The notes under the pieces are model-generated. The model searched no databases, was not told the origin of the DNA, and worked only from the letters and a program-made list of their open reading frames with translations. A stretch of DNA of 64,000 bases from Streptomyces iconiensis. GTDB lineage: Bacteria > Actinomycetota > Actinomycetes > Streptomycetales > Streptomycetaceae. Position numbers and translations under genes: made by a program. Of this stretch, positions 19,674 to 27,935 are shown in pieces. The stretch's first letter is position 1, and each line of letters opens with the position of its first letter. The stretch is taken from NCBI RefSeq assembly GCF_028657195.3, contig NZ_JANCPR020000038.1, positions 1-64,000 on the forward strand. Reading direction: 5' to 3'.

Positions 19674-21152
19674 TCAGCCTGCCCCGAGGGCGGTTCCGAT
19701 GGCGTCGGCGGCGTCCCCGAGGGCGTCGCCCGTGTCCGTGGTGTCGGGGGTCGTCCGGGAGTCGCCGCTTCCCGGGGCCGGAGGAGCGTCGCCGCTGCGG
19801 GGGGTCGTCGGGCCGTCGCCGCCGTCCCCGGGGGGCGCCGGCATGCCGCGCTCGCCCACGCCCGCACGCTGGAGCGTGTCCACCTCCTTCGGTAGCCAGT
19901 AGTAGGGCTTGGCGTTCACGACGAGGTCGTCGCCGCGGGCGCCGCCCGGCTGGAGTTCCGCGCCGAGGTTCGGGGAATGGATCCGGTCGCCGGTCAGCTC
20001 CCAGTGCTGGCTCTCCTTGGACGGGTCACACCCCGCGGCTGACGTGTGGTAGTTGTCGCTGTCGCGATCGATGCACCACGTGTATCCGGTTTTCCCGAAC
20101 GACAACAAGTACCTGCCGGGCACATCGCTGTAGCGCACGTTCACCCGGTAGTCCGTGCCGTCCTCCTTGTCCTTCTTCTCGTCGAACTCGTACAGGGACG
20201 GCCAGCCGAGAGTGATGAGCTTGTCCTGCTCATGCGCCGAGAAGTAGTGGTAGCTGCGGCCCGGTAGCGGGACGGCATCGCAGTCAGCGCCGTCTCTGCG
20301 GCAGTTCTGCTGCGCGATCGTGAGCAGGAAGTGGTCGGAGCTGATGCCCCGGCGCTCGACACTGAGGGTCCCGTTGGTCCGCTGCCCCGACATGAAGAAG
20401 TCCAGCTCGCCCCCGCCCTCCTGAGTGGGCTCGTCGGCGGCGATGACGCGGTCCTGGAGGGGCTGCGGGAGGCTGGCGGGCCCGTTGTTGAAGTCGGCGA
20501 GCATCAGCCAGTCCTGGCCCGGGTGCTGGCGCTCCATGAACTCTTCGGCCGCCTGGTACATGAGCGCGTTGTCGTTCGCCCGGCCTCCGTGGGACCTGGC
20601 GTGGCCGGTGAAGTACCAGTCATTGCCGATCTGCACGCCCATGATGGGCCGGGAGTCGTCGTTGTCGTTGTCGGAGTGGACGGGAAGGACCACGGCGTCT
20701 ACCGCCGTCTCCCGGGTGACGATGGCGAGGCCGTTGCGCTGCTGACCGGTGCTGCCCCAGTAGATGTTCACTACATCCGGTCGCGTCTCGGTGCCCATCT
20801 GCCAGACGTGCTCGGCGACGCCCGGCTGCGGGAAGACCCGGTCGGTCCACCGTCCGGGCGGCTCGTTGCCCGCTTCCTGAAGAGCCACGACCTCGACGCC
20901 GTCATTGAGCCGGGGCTGGACGCTGGTATGCCAGCGCGATTCCGGCCGGCCATCGCCGCCCTGGAACTGGCCTTCCATGTTCCAGGAGCCGACCGTACGG
21001 TCCGTCGCGGCGGCATGAGCCGGCGTCGAAGCGCCGGGGAGGTCCACCACGGTCAGCGACACGGCCAGCAGGACACCGACAGGCAACAACCGGGCCAGTC
21101 TCGTCAGTGCGGCACGTGGCTGAAGTCTGGGTAATCGCATAGGTTTCGGCAC
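19674..21152 (-). CDS. Secreted CdtB-like nuclease/phosphatase with lectin-like C-terminus
   Basis: A 492-aa exported protein of the DNase I / endonuclease-exonuclease-phosphatase fold. The signal peptide is residues 1-48 (hydrophobic core LLPVGVLLAVSLTVV, cleavage near AHA). The catalytic domain (about 52-280) carries the set seen in cytolethal distending toxin subunit B: WN at 57-58, LQEAGN with Glu93, SRPIMGVQIG with Arg168, TGHARSHGG with His184, ADFNN with Asp220 and Asn222, LDFF with Asp251, and SSDH with Asp273/His274. Residues about 300-420 contain WCIDRD and SQHWEL, a QxW-type motif as in ricin-type beta-trefoil lectins. The tail (430-492) is Pro/Gly/Asp-rich. CdtB cleaves DNA in host nuclei or dephosphorylates PIP3; which applies here is unknown. 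It stands alone, with no separate cdtA or cdtC nearby. Confidence 0.8.
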   Translation of the reverse strand: MPKPMRLPRLQPRAALTRLARLLPVGVLLAVSLTVVDLPGASTPAHAAATDRTVGSWNMEGQFQGGDGRPESRWHTSVQPRLNDGVEVVALQEAGNEPPGRWTDRVFPQPGVAEHVWQMGTETRPDVVNIYWGSTGQQRNGLAIVTRETAVDAVVLPVHSDNDNDDSRPIMGVQIGNDWYFTGHARSHGGRANDNALMYQAAEEFMERQHPGQDWLMLADFNNGPASLPQPLQDRVIAADEPTQEGGGELDFFMSGQRTNGTLSVERRGISSDHFLLTIAQQNCRRDGADCDAVPLPGRSYHYFSAHEQDKLITLGWPSLYEFDEKKDKEDGTDYRVNVRYSDVPGRYLLSFGKTGYTWCIDRDSDNYHTSAAGCDPSKESQHWELTGDRIHSPNLGAELQPGGARGDDLVVNAKPYYWLPKEVDTLQRAGVGERGMPAPPGDGGDGPTTPRSGDAPPAPGSGDSRTTPDTTDTGDALGDAADAIGTALGAG

Positions 21153-21421
21153 ACTCCTCTCCTACTGCGGCTGACTCCATGGCGGGGGCAGCCAGTTGCC
21201 GGACAACACTAGTGAGCCGACGGAGAGGTTGTTAGCACTAGGTTTCCCTCACAGTATTAACTTCTTCGGCCGGTACGCCCCTTCTTGAGGGAGTCATTTC
21301 GCGGTGAGTCCGTGGCCGCTGCCACCGAACCCGTCCGTGGAAATCCTTGTCATCGAATCCAGCCGCCGCATCTGAGGACGACGCTCATGCGCTCGGCCCC
21401 ACGGGCCGCGCTGTCAACACG

Positions 21422-21835
21422 TCAGCCCCGCATTCCTGCATCCCAGTCGTCCGGGAGGTAGGTGCCCGCCAGCGTGCCGTCGTAGCCCGTGTCCCGGATG
21501 ACTGCGTCGAGGCTTGGGTACTTCTGGCCGCCTTCGCCTGCCATGGCCTCGAAGTCGACCCGGGTCAGCTCGGGCTCGTGCCACTCATGGGTACAGCGGC
21601 AGCGCAGGAAGATCTGGTTGCGGCGGTCGCAGATGACCAGCCAGTCGCGGCGGGCGCCGCACTTCGCGCACATGACGGTGATGCCGGTGATGGTGATCGG
21701 GCCCGGGTGGGTGGTGGTGTATGTCCCGATGGAGTCGTCCGGTTCGTTCGCTTCTTGCAGTCGCAGCAGCGGGTCGTCGCCGGGCGTCGTCTCCGGGAGG
21801 GTGGTTCTGGAGTGGTGGAGTTCTTCGGTGGTCAT
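21422..21835 (-). CDS. Zinc-ribbon-like hypothetical protein
   Basis: A 137-aa protein (MTTEELHHSRTTLPE start). AAGGAG sits 9 bases ahead of ATG 21835 and only 3 ahead of ATG 21841, so 21835 is preferred. A CxxC (VMCAKCGARRDWLVICD) and a downstream RCRCTHEW provide four Cys/His pairs that could bind one zinc. It lies 77 bases downstream of the relaxase on the same strand and is probably part of the mobilisation operon. Function not known. Confidence 0.6.
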   Translation of the reverse strand: MTTEELHHSRTTLPETTPGDDPLLRLQEANEPDDSIGTYTTTHPGPITITGITVMCAKCGARRDWLVICDRRNQIFLRCRCTHEWHEPELTRVDFEAMAGEGGQKYPSLDAVIRDTGYDGTLAGTYLPDDWDAGMRG

Positions 21836-21912
21836 GCGCATCGGCTCCTTGTGTTCCTCTGACCAGCCCTAACAGGCGGGATCGGACTCGTCCAGCCCTT
21901 TGTGCCGCGCCT

Positions 21913-23649
21913 TCAGCGCCTTCGTCGGTGCTCGGGTGCGGCGGGGTTCTGTGTCGTCGGGGTGGCGGTGTGGGTTCGTGCTGGCTGGGGCTGTTGTTCC
22001 GTGGTGCGGGTGTCGGCGCGGGGCTGTGACGGGTCCGCGGGGAGCCGCCCGATGCGCCGCAGGCGCCAGACCAGGACGTCGGTGACGCTGTCTGCGGTGT
22101 TCAGCTCGCGCCATGCGACGGCCTGCTGGAGCAGGGCTTCGGGGTTGTGCCCGGCATTCTCGGCCTGGTCGAGGGTGGCGACCAGCGCGTCCCAGCCGTC
22201 CTCGCGGCGAAGGCTGCCGGTGCGGCCGGGAAGAGCGGCTTCGACCGTGCCGGTATGACGGGTCCGTACGCGCTCGGGCAAGCGGCGCCCCTGCGCACGC
22301 ATCGCGCGCAGGGGCGAGGTCGCGGCCGTGCGGTAGGCGGCGCGGAGCTGGTCGGCGGCCTGCCGGGCTGCGGCTGCTTGCTGGTGGTGCCGGCGGGCGG
22401 TGTGCCAGCGGGCGGCGGCGATGGTGGCAAGGACCAGGGTGGACAAGAGCATGGCGGTCGCGCCGCCGTCCTCGCCTCGCCCCAGGGCGTTGCCGGCCTG
22501 GATGATGCCGCGCGCGGCGAAGCGAACGGCTCGGTCGTCAGCGCGTTCGGCGCGAGTGTGGAAGCGGGTGGCGCGTTCGAAGGCACGGGCTGCTGCGGTC
22601 ACCTGCTGCCGGGTGGAGGCCGGAGAGGTCTGGGCTACGGCGTCGAGGACTTCGCCGAGGCCGGAGAGCTGCGCGGCAGCCTCGGCTTCGTCGCCGTCGT
22701 CGGCGTAAGCCGTGGTGGTGCGCTCCACGATGCCGGTGACGTCGCGGCGGGCTCGCGCAGGTCCCTCACACTGGCGGGGGCGGTCGTCGGCGGGCGGGAC
22801 GTCAGCGTCTTCCGGGCTGCCGAGGCGCCTTCGGATCTTGGGGAGGGAAAGGTCGTGGCCAAGGCGGGAGCCGGGGAACCAGACCGGCTGGCCCGCGCGG
22901 TTGCGGTCGCCGGGAAGGGCGACCCTGTACCCGAGGACGTCGCCGGAGGGTGCGAGCCGTCGGTCGAGGCGTACTCCCGCCTCGGTCAGCCGGTCGAAGA
23001 ACTCGGCTTCGTCAGCAGCGCCTGCCATGGCCTGGCGGACATGGTCACGCAGGAGTTCGCGGGCGGTGACGGTACGGCCCGCGCGTTCGGCCTTGGCACG
23101 CTCGGCGCTGGTGGGCCGCTTCGCGGCAGTGCGGTCACCGGGGTTGAGCCGGCGCAGGCCGAAGTCCTTCTCGATCTGGCGGCATTCGGCCTGAGCGCGG
23201 TTGTAGTCGTCGTGCCGACGCGGGGAACGTCCGTCCGCGCGCTTGAGGGTGGCAACGATGTGGATGTGATCCTCGGCGTGGCGTACGGCGATCCAGCGGC
23301 ACGCTCGTTCGTCACCCTCTTCGGCGATGCCGGTGGCGGCCACGACTCGGCGGGCGACCTCGGCCCACTCGGCATCCGACAGGTGCCGGTCGCCGGGATC
23401 GGTACGGACCGGGCAGTGCCACACGTGCTGTTTCGGTCGGCGGTGTTCCGGCACGGCCTCCACTGGTAGGTCGAGGCGCTCCTGCAACTGCTTGAGCGTC
23501 GCGGCCGGATCGCGGCCCGGATCGGGGGCCAGCTCCGGTTGCCAGGAGGCGACCAGGTGCGGGTCGAGGTGTTCGTCGCGGCGGCCGGGCCCGTAGAGGT
23601 AGGCGAGCAGGCCGTAGGTCCGGCCGCCGAGGGAGATGTCGGGCACCAC
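21913..23649 (-). CDS. Relaxase / mobilisation nuclease (HUH type)
   Basis: A 578-aa relaxase that would nick oriT and pilot the DNA strand during transfer. GLLAYLYGPGRRDEHLDP at residues 13-30 supplies candidate catalytic tyrosines. AVRHAEDHIHIVATL holds the three-histidine metal site (His124, His128, His130). The region 140-300 is basic, and 300-578 is helical and Arg/Ala-rich. The start is one of two adjacent GTG codons (23649 or 23646), 5 bases after mobC stops, so translation is coupled; the longer frame to 23856 is shadow of mobC. The C-terminal 60 residues are low complexity. Confidence 0.85.
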   Translation of the reverse strand: MVPDISLGGRTYGLLAYLYGPGRRDEHLDPHLVASWQPELAPDPGRDPAATLKQLQERLDLPVEAVPEHRRPKQHVWHCPVRTDPGDRHLSDAEWAEVARRVVAATGIAEEGDERACRWIAVRHAEDHIHIVATLKRADGRSPRRHDDYNRAQAECRQIEKDFGLRRLNPGDRTAAKRPTSAERAKAERAGRTVTARELLRDHVRQAMAGAADEAEFFDRLTEAGVRLDRRLAPSGDVLGYRVALPGDRNRAGQPVWFPGSRLGHDLSLPKIRRRLGSPEDADVPPADDRPRQCEGPARARRDVTGIVERTTTAYADDGDEAEAAAQLSGLGEVLDAVAQTSPASTRQQVTAAARAFERATRFHTRAERADDRAVRFAARGIIQAGNALGRGEDGGATAMLLSTLVLATIAAARWHTARRHHQQAAAARQAADQLRAAYRTAATSPLRAMRAQGRRLPERVRTRHTGTVEAALPGRTGSLRREDGWDALVATLDQAENAGHNPEALLQQAVAWRELNTADSVTDVLVWRLRRIGRLPADPSQPRADTRTTEQQPQPARTHTATPTTQNPAAPEHRRRR

Positions 23650-23654
23650 GGCGG

Positions 23655-24281
23655 TCAGCGCTTCGCGATCTCGGCGGCGGCGGCCTCGACGCGGGCGGCT
23701 GCCTGCCGTACGCGGGCGAGGGCGTCTTCGGCGTACGGGGCCGCGCCACCGCTGTTGAGCGCGCGGGCGACTTGGTTGAGGTTGTTGCCGACGCGGGCGA
23801 GCTGGGCGGAAGCGCGCATCAGCTCCTCGACGAGAGTGCGCTGGTCCATCAGCCATGTGTGCGGACCGTCCTGGGCGCGAGCCACGGCGACCGCGGCGTC
23901 GGCGAGAAACCCGGCGACCCGCAAGCCCATCGCTTCGGCGGCGCGCTGGACGTCGATGAGTTCATCGGCGGTCAGGCGGACGCTGCGCACGCGGTCGCGC
24001 TGCAGGGACTGGCGAAGACGCGGGCGCATACGCGTCTCGACGGCGTCACTCGGCGACATCTCCCCCGTCGGCTGCGATCCGCCCCCGGTCGCAGCCTGGT
24101 CCGGCGCCCCCTGGTGCCGGACCTCCTCCGCCCCTCCGGGGGCGGAGGCATGCCCTTGCGAAACTCCCTCGACGGCGGCGCCGTCGAGGGAGTTTCGCAA
24201 GGTATAGCTTGCTCGGCCTCGTGCCGGCTTGCCGTACGCGCTCCCCTCGGACGAGGTGGCCGAGGTGTCCGGGTGCCTCAT
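23655..24281 (-). CDS. mobC: MobC-like mobilisation accessory protein
   Basis: A 208-aa protein, partner of the relaxase. The conserved MobC core is in the C-terminal half: SVRLTADELIDVQRAAEAMG then LMRASAQLARVGNNLNQVAR. MobC proteins bind near oriT and help the relaxase open the strands. ATG 24281 overlaps the preceding gene by 4 bases (ATGA), which supports coupling. The first 75 codons are unlike MobC and contain two perfect inverted repeats, so a start at ATG 24060 (MSPSDAVETRM) with the repeats as a non-coding oriT is a real alternative. Confidence 0.8.
   Translation of the reverse strand: MRHPDTSATSSEGSAYGKPARGRASYTLRNSLDGAAVEGVSQGHASAPGGAEEVRHQGAPDQAATGGGSQPTGEMSPSDAVETRMRPRLRQSLQRDRVRSVRLTADELIDVQRAAEAMGLRVAGFLADAAVAVARAQDGPHTWLMDQRTLVEELMRASAQLARVGNNLNQVARALNSGGAAPYAEDALARVRQAAARVEAAAAEIAKR
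24125..24148. repeat. 10-bp perfect inverted repeat
   Basis: CCTCCGCCCC and GGGGCGGAGG flank a 4-base TCCG loop. It lies 5 bases from the larger repeat at 24154-24202 and just upstream of the conserved mobC core. Two adjacent perfect palindromes next to relaxase genes are typical of oriT regions. Confidence 0.6.
24154..24202. repeat. 23-bp perfect inverted repeat, candidate oriT
   Basis: The left arm (24154-24176, starting CCTTGCGAAACTCCC) and the right arm (24180-24202, ending GGGAGTTTCGCAAGG) are exact reverse complements with a 3-base GGC loop. A short AT-rich stretch (GGTATAGCTT) follows immediately. Such a long perfect palindrome is unlikely to be kept for coding reasons and matches the expected position of oriT beside mobC and the relaxase. 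No nic consensus could be assigned with confidence. Confidence 0.55.
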
Positions 24282-24502
24282 CGGGCAACGTCTCCGGCTT
24301 CGACGCGGACGTCGCGCAGGACGTCGGCGATGTAGTCGAGGGCAAGGACGGGATGGTGCAGCGTGTGCGGGGTGCTGGCGGGTGTCCGCCGCACGGTCCA
24401 GGTCCCCTCGGAGCCGGGTTCGGCGTGGTGCAGGTGGCCGTGGACGCGCAGCACTGCGAGCCACACGTCGATCTCCTCGGTGGTCGGCGGAGTGGTACGC
24501 AC
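24278..24502 (-). CDS. Small hypothetical protein upstream of mobC
   Basis: A 74-aa protein (MRTTPPTTEEIDVWLAVLRV start) whose stop overlaps the mobC start by 4 bases. It contains HGHLHHAEPGSEGTWTV and an acidic C-terminus. The helical N-terminus and position suggest an accessory role in mobilisation, but no family was recognised. Confidence 0.6.
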   Translation of the reverse strand: MRTTPPTTEEIDVWLAVLRVHGHLHHAEPGSEGTWTVRRTPASTPHTLHHPVLALDYIADVLRDVRVEAGDVAR

Positions 24503-24634
24503 TGGGATCTCCCGGGTGAAGGCGGTTGGGATGGAGGGGTCGTGGGGTGACCGGGTGGGGGGGCCACCCCGCTGTCGGTGTCCGGAGTGACCGGGATGAC
24601 CGGGCGGGGTGTCCGCCGGGTGGGTTCGTGGCGG

Positions 24635-25627
24635 TCAGCCGGTGGAGCGGAGGGTTCGGTCGCCCGCTTCGGTACGGAGCTGCTGCATCAGCTCGGTCAG
24701 CCGGTCGTTGGACAGCGGGAGGCCCTGTCCCCGGATGGCGTCGGCGACCACCTGGCGGGTCAGCTTCCCGCCCTCGGACACCGCGCGGCGGGCGATCGGC
24801 AGCAGGTCCTCGACCTCATCGGGAGCGGACGGGGAGCCCGTCTCCGCATCGCCGTTGCCCGCCGACAGGTCCGGAGTGGGCGTCCCGTGCGGGGAGGGGT
24901 GACCGGATCTGGTGTCCGGCTCTCCGTCGAGATCAGCGTCGCGCCCATGATGCTCCGGTGCGTCTTCGGAGCCGGTGACCGGCTGCCCGCTCCGGCCCTC
25001 CGGGCGGGTGTCCGCCGGACGGCCGGAGGCCCCAGCGGACAGTGCGGAGGGCTGCTGACCGGTGACCGGCCGGACAGTGTCCGGGCTCTCCGTCGCGCCC
25101 CGGCCGGACCCGCTGTCCGTAAGGGCAGCGGTGACCCGCTCGGTGCGCACGGCCGAGGTGTCCGCACCGGCCGCGTCCGAGTGTCCGGGCTGGGCGGCTC
25201 GGCGGGCGATGAGGATGTACAGGTGGACGGCTCCGGCCAGGGCCAGCGGGGCGAGCGTGGACAGCACGCCGACCGCGACGTCCCCGAGCTGGAGACCGCC
25301 GCCGCTCGGGGCCCGATCGTTGAGGCGGACAGCGTGCAGGGCGTTGGCCCAGATACTCGCGGCAGTCGCGATACCGAACAGGGCCCACACATATACGCGG
25401 GCGCCGAGAGAGGCGCTGCGCATCACCAGCACCGCACGCACCCCGTAGCCGATGAACCCGTCGATGACGAAGGGAAAGAGGTAAGTAAGCAGTCCCCGGA
25501 TGTGGATGGCCACGGCCATCTGCTGCAGCGCGTCGTAGGACAGGGCGCACCCGGCGGCGCCGAGGGTGACGATGGCGGCGCGGTCCCAGCCGGTGATGCG
25601 CACCGGTATCGCGTCGGTGTGGGTCAC
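24635..25627 (-). CDS. DUF2637 membrane protein (SpdB-like)
   Basis: A 330-aa protein with four membrane segments in the first 150 residues (AAIVTLGAAGCALSY; LLTYLFPFVIDGFIGYGV; VYVWALFGIATAASIWANAL; VGVLSTLAPLALAGAVHLYI). This is the DUF2637 pattern found in Streptomyces plasmid spread (Spd) proteins. Residues 160-260 are a long disordered Ser/Thr/Pro/Asp linker. The C-terminus (LTRQVVADAIRGQGLPLS) looks like a winged helix that could bind DNA. The GTG start overlaps the WhiB-like gene by 4 bases. Likely role: spread of the element within the recipient mycelium. Confidence 0.8.
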   Translation of the reverse strand: MTHTDAIPVRITGWDRAAIVTLGAAGCALSYDALQQMAVAIHIRGLLTYLFPFVIDGFIGYGVRAVLVMRSASLGARVYVWALFGIATAASIWANALHAVRLNDRAPSGGGLQLGDVAVGVLSTLAPLALAGAVHLYILIARRAAQPGHSDAAGADTSAVRTERVTAALTDSGSGRGATESPDTVRPVTGQQPSALSAGASGRPADTRPEGRSGQPVTGSEDAPEHHGRDADLDGEPDTRSGHPSPHGTPTPDLSAGNGDAETGSPSAPDEVEDLLPIARRAVSEGGKLTRQVVADAIRGQGLPLSNDRLTELMQQLRTEAGDRTLRSTG

Positions 25628-26172
25628 GCGGCCGTCCCGAGGTTGTCGCGGGCGGCCTGAGCAGTGGGCGGGGCCTGGTCGCTGCTGGGGCCGTTGACCG
25701 CGCGGTTGCGGACCTCACGGCGCAACTCCCGGTAGCGCTTCTTCGCGTGCTCCTCGGTGATCTTCAGCAGTCGGGCGAGGCGAACAGCAGGGACGCCTGC
25801 CTGGTAGGCAGAGCGGCCGACTTCCCGGCGCTCGGCGTAGGTCAGGTGTATGTCGTGCCCTGCCAGGGTGGCGTTGACGCGGGCGTAGTCGAGGCGCAGG
25901 GGGAGCTTGCTGTGCAGCGGCTCGCGTTCCTCCTCGGTCATCCCGCCCCGGATGCCCTCGCGATCCCCCGCCTCCAAGGCGGCGTCCAGGCAGGTGCGGC
26001 GGACCGGGCACTGCGCGCACAGCGCCTTGGCTGCGTGGATACGGTCCATCTCCTCCGGCTCCGGGAAGAAGATCTCCGGGTCGACCGGGTTGGTGGTGGT
26101 GGGCAGGCAGGCGGCCTGGTTGTGCCAGGTGTGGTCGCCGAGGGTGCGCGGCTCGGTGTGGGTGTGGTGCAT
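25624..26172 (-). CDS. WhiB-family iron-sulfur regulator
   Basis: A 182-aa WhiB-like (Wbl) protein. Four cysteines expected to bind a 4Fe-4S cluster are at 22, 52, 55 and 61 (ACLPTT; LCAQCPVRRTC), followed by the Wbl turn REGIRGGMTEEER. The C-terminal half (VRLARLLKITEEHAKKRYRE) adds a second helix-turn-helix-like segment not present in short Wbl proteins. Wbl proteins partner with the sigma factor to control transcription. Its place between the DnaC-like gene and the DUF2637 gene suggests it regulates the element itself. Confidence 0.85.
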   Translation of the reverse strand: MHHTHTEPRTLGDHTWHNQAACLPTTTNPVDPEIFFPEPEEMDRIHAAKALCAQCPVRRTCLDAALEAGDREGIRGGMTEEEREPLHSKLPLRLDYARVNATLAGHDIHLTYAERREVGRSAYQAGVPAVRLARLLKITEEHAKKRYRELRREVRNRAVNGPSSDQAPPTAQAARDNLGTAA

Positions 26173-26269
26173 GGGGGTGTCTCCGATCGGCCCCCGGGGC
26201 GCGTTCGGGCAGGCGCGGCCCGAGGGTTGGTGCGTGAAGGGAGGCGGACCGTTGGTCGCGCGGAGAGGG

Positions 26270-26977
26270 TCAGACGGCGGTGAGGCGGCGGCGCTCGGCG
26301 GCCAGGGCCCTTCTGCGGTCCGGGCCGTCGAGGATGACCTTGTCGGTCATCTCGGTCAGCCGGGAGGCGACGCGATCCCCGATGTGCGCGCGCAGGTCGC
26401 TCATGCCGAGGTTGGTGGTCACCAGGGTCGGGAGCATCTGCGTGTAGCGGCGGTCGATCAGCCGCATCGTGATCTCCTCGGTCCACTCGCTGGCCTTCGC
26501 GGCACCGAGGTCGTCGATGATCAGCAGCGGGCAGCGGGCCAGATCCTGAAGCTCCCGCTCGCCGTCGCAGCCCTGCCGGGGCCGCAGTTCGGCGTACAAG
26601 TCGGCGGCGGTGATCGCCTTCCACCGCAGCCGCACCCCGGCGGACAACAGGCTGCGCACCGCACCGTACGCCTGATGGGTCTTGCCCGTGCCGGTGGTGC
26701 CGACGATCAGCAGCGAGCGGCCCTGGGCGATCCCCGGGGAACCGTCCGGGCCCCGGCGCCCGGCGGCGGCGACCTCGCTCACCCAGGCGTCGACGGCGGG
26801 GTGGTCGGCGACCGCGTCCTGGTAGCGGGCCGGGATACGGGCCTGGGCCGCCTCCAGCGCCGGGCTGGGCTCGGCATCGTCGGCAACCGGGGCGTCGGGG
26901 TCGATGCCCCGGGACTTCAGGATGCCGGTCAGGCGGCGGGCGATGCCGCCGACGGGCTGGGCGTCAACGTCGCGCAT
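26270..26977 (-). CDS. DnaC/IstB-like ATPase, replication module
   Basis: A 235-aa AAA+ protein. Walker A is GTTGTGKT at about residues 93-100 and Walker B is PLLIIDDLGA at about 150-160; sensor-like LPTLVTTNLG follows. These are helicase loaders or transposition helpers in the DnaC/IstB group; next to a DnaD-like gene, helicase loading at an element origin is the likely job. GTG 26980 precedes ATG 26977; GAGGAG at 5-nt spacing favours the ATG, which overlaps the upstream stop. Confidence 0.8.
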   Translation of the reverse strand: MRDVDAQPVGGIARRLTGILKSRGIDPDAPVADDAEPSPALEAAQARIPARYQDAVADHPAVDAWVSEVAAAGRRGPDGSPGIAQGRSLLIVGTTGTGKTHQAYGAVRSLLSAGVRLRWKAITAADLYAELRPRQGCDGERELQDLARCPLLIIDDLGAAKASEWTEEITMRLIDRRYTQMLPTLVTTNLGMSDLRAHIGDRVASRLTEMTDKVILDGPDRRRALAAERRRLTAV

Positions 26978-27933
26978 CACAGCTCCTCGGCGTAGGCGGC
27001 GGCAGGGTCGGCCGGGTTGGCCCAGGCCCGGTGCCCGCGCACGGTATTCGCGGATTCCGGCCGCACCAAGCCACCCGTCGAGCCGGTGGCATTCATCGCC
27101 TCGTTCACCAAGCTCGGAAGCGTGCTCGGATGCAGCGCCTTCGCCCTGTGGCGAGCCAGCCCGGCACGGATGTGCTCCGGGTCGATGCCCTCCTTCAGCA
27201 GCTTGGCGACCTCGCGCCCGAGGTGCCCGAGCACCCCGTTCGGCGGCCGGTGGGCGCAGGAAGCGGCGTACTCGCCGATGAGCTGCTGGGTGGAGACGGA
27301 CTCCGGTGCGGGCGCGGCAGCGCCCCCCGAAGGGGAAGATCCTAGATCCACGTTCCTAGGTCCTAGATCCGGACCATGAGGACTCACTGAAGGCTCACCG
27401 CCCCCTCCGTGAGGACTCACTGAGCCCTCACCGAATGCGAGTTGACCTGCGGTTTCGCCGTTCAGTGAGCCCTCACGCACTGCTCCGTGAGGGCTCACTG
27501 AGCCCTCCGTGAGTCCTCCGTGAGCCTTCGATGAGGGCTCAGCGAGGGCTCCCGGAGTCTGCGCCGCATCGTCGGTGGAAGGCCGCTCGGCGTCGTGGAC
27601 CGGGCAGTCCGGGTGGCGGATGCCGCTGGGCCGGTTGATCCTCTGATGCCGCTGGAAGGTGACGATGTGCAGGTACCTCTTGCCGTCGACCTCGTAGCGG
27701 CAGATCAACCCGGCCCCCGCGAGCTGGGTCAGGTCGTCCTCGACACCGACCGGTCCATGCTCCGGGCGCAGGGACCACAGCAGCCCCGAGAGAACAGCGG
27801 GCTGGTCACGGAATCGGCCGTGGTCGTCGGCCTGGGTGAGCAGCCCGAAGAACGTGCGCTCGGCGGCGAGGGACACCTCGGCGAGCGACTCGGAGGCGAA
27901 CGCTTCCGGCTTGATGGTGCGAATGCGGGCCAT
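26977..27933 (-). CDS. DnaD-like replication initiation protein
   Basis: A 318-aa protein. The N-terminal 100 residues (MARIRTIKPEAFASESLAEV, then RTFFGLLTQADDHGRFRD and YLHIVTFQRHQRINRP) are a winged-helix domain common in phage and actinobacterial element replication proteins. Residues 125-190 form a Gly/Ser/Glu-rich linker with repeats of EGSVSPHG. The C-terminal 90 residues (VLGHLGREVAKLLKEGIDPE) resemble a DnaD-type helical domain. It probably opens the origin or recruits the DnaC-like ATPase encoded next. The linker DNA is itself repetitive. Confidence 0.75.
   Translation of the reverse strand: MARIRTIKPEAFASESLAEVSLAAERTFFGLLTQADDHGRFRDQPAVLSGLLWSLRPEHGPVGVEDDLTQLAGAGLICRYEVDGKRYLHIVTFQRHQRINRPSGIRHPDCPVHDAERPSTDDAAQTPGALAEPSSKAHGGLTEGSVSPHGAVREGSLNGETAGQLAFGEGSVSPHGGGGEPSVSPHGPDLGPRNVDLGSSPSGGAAAPAPESVSTQQLIGEYAASCAHRPPNGVLGHLGREVAKLLKEGIDPEHIRAGLARHRAKALHPSTLPSLVNEAMNATGSTGGLVRPESANTVRGHRAWANPADPAAAYAEEL
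27340..27545. repeat. Iteron-like repeats inside the replication gene
   Basis: TCCTAGATCC occurs at 27340 and 27361, exactly 21 bp apart. TGAGGRCTCACTGA occurs at 27377 and 27410, reversed at 27462, again at 27488, and as a variant (TGAGGGCTCAGCGA) at 27532, with further partial copies between. They encode the EGSVSPHG linker of the DnaD-like protein. Repeats within or beside an initiator gene are a usual place for an iteron-type origin, but simple low-complexity coding expansion is also possible. Confidence 0.5.
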
Positions 27934-27935
27934 GG

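Noticed and set aside
18530..19867. 445-aa minus-strand frame across 18.5-19.9 kb
   Set aside because: Covers small plus-strand genes with good ribosome binding sites and the terminator hairpin; Arg/Pro/Gly-rich with no coherent domain.
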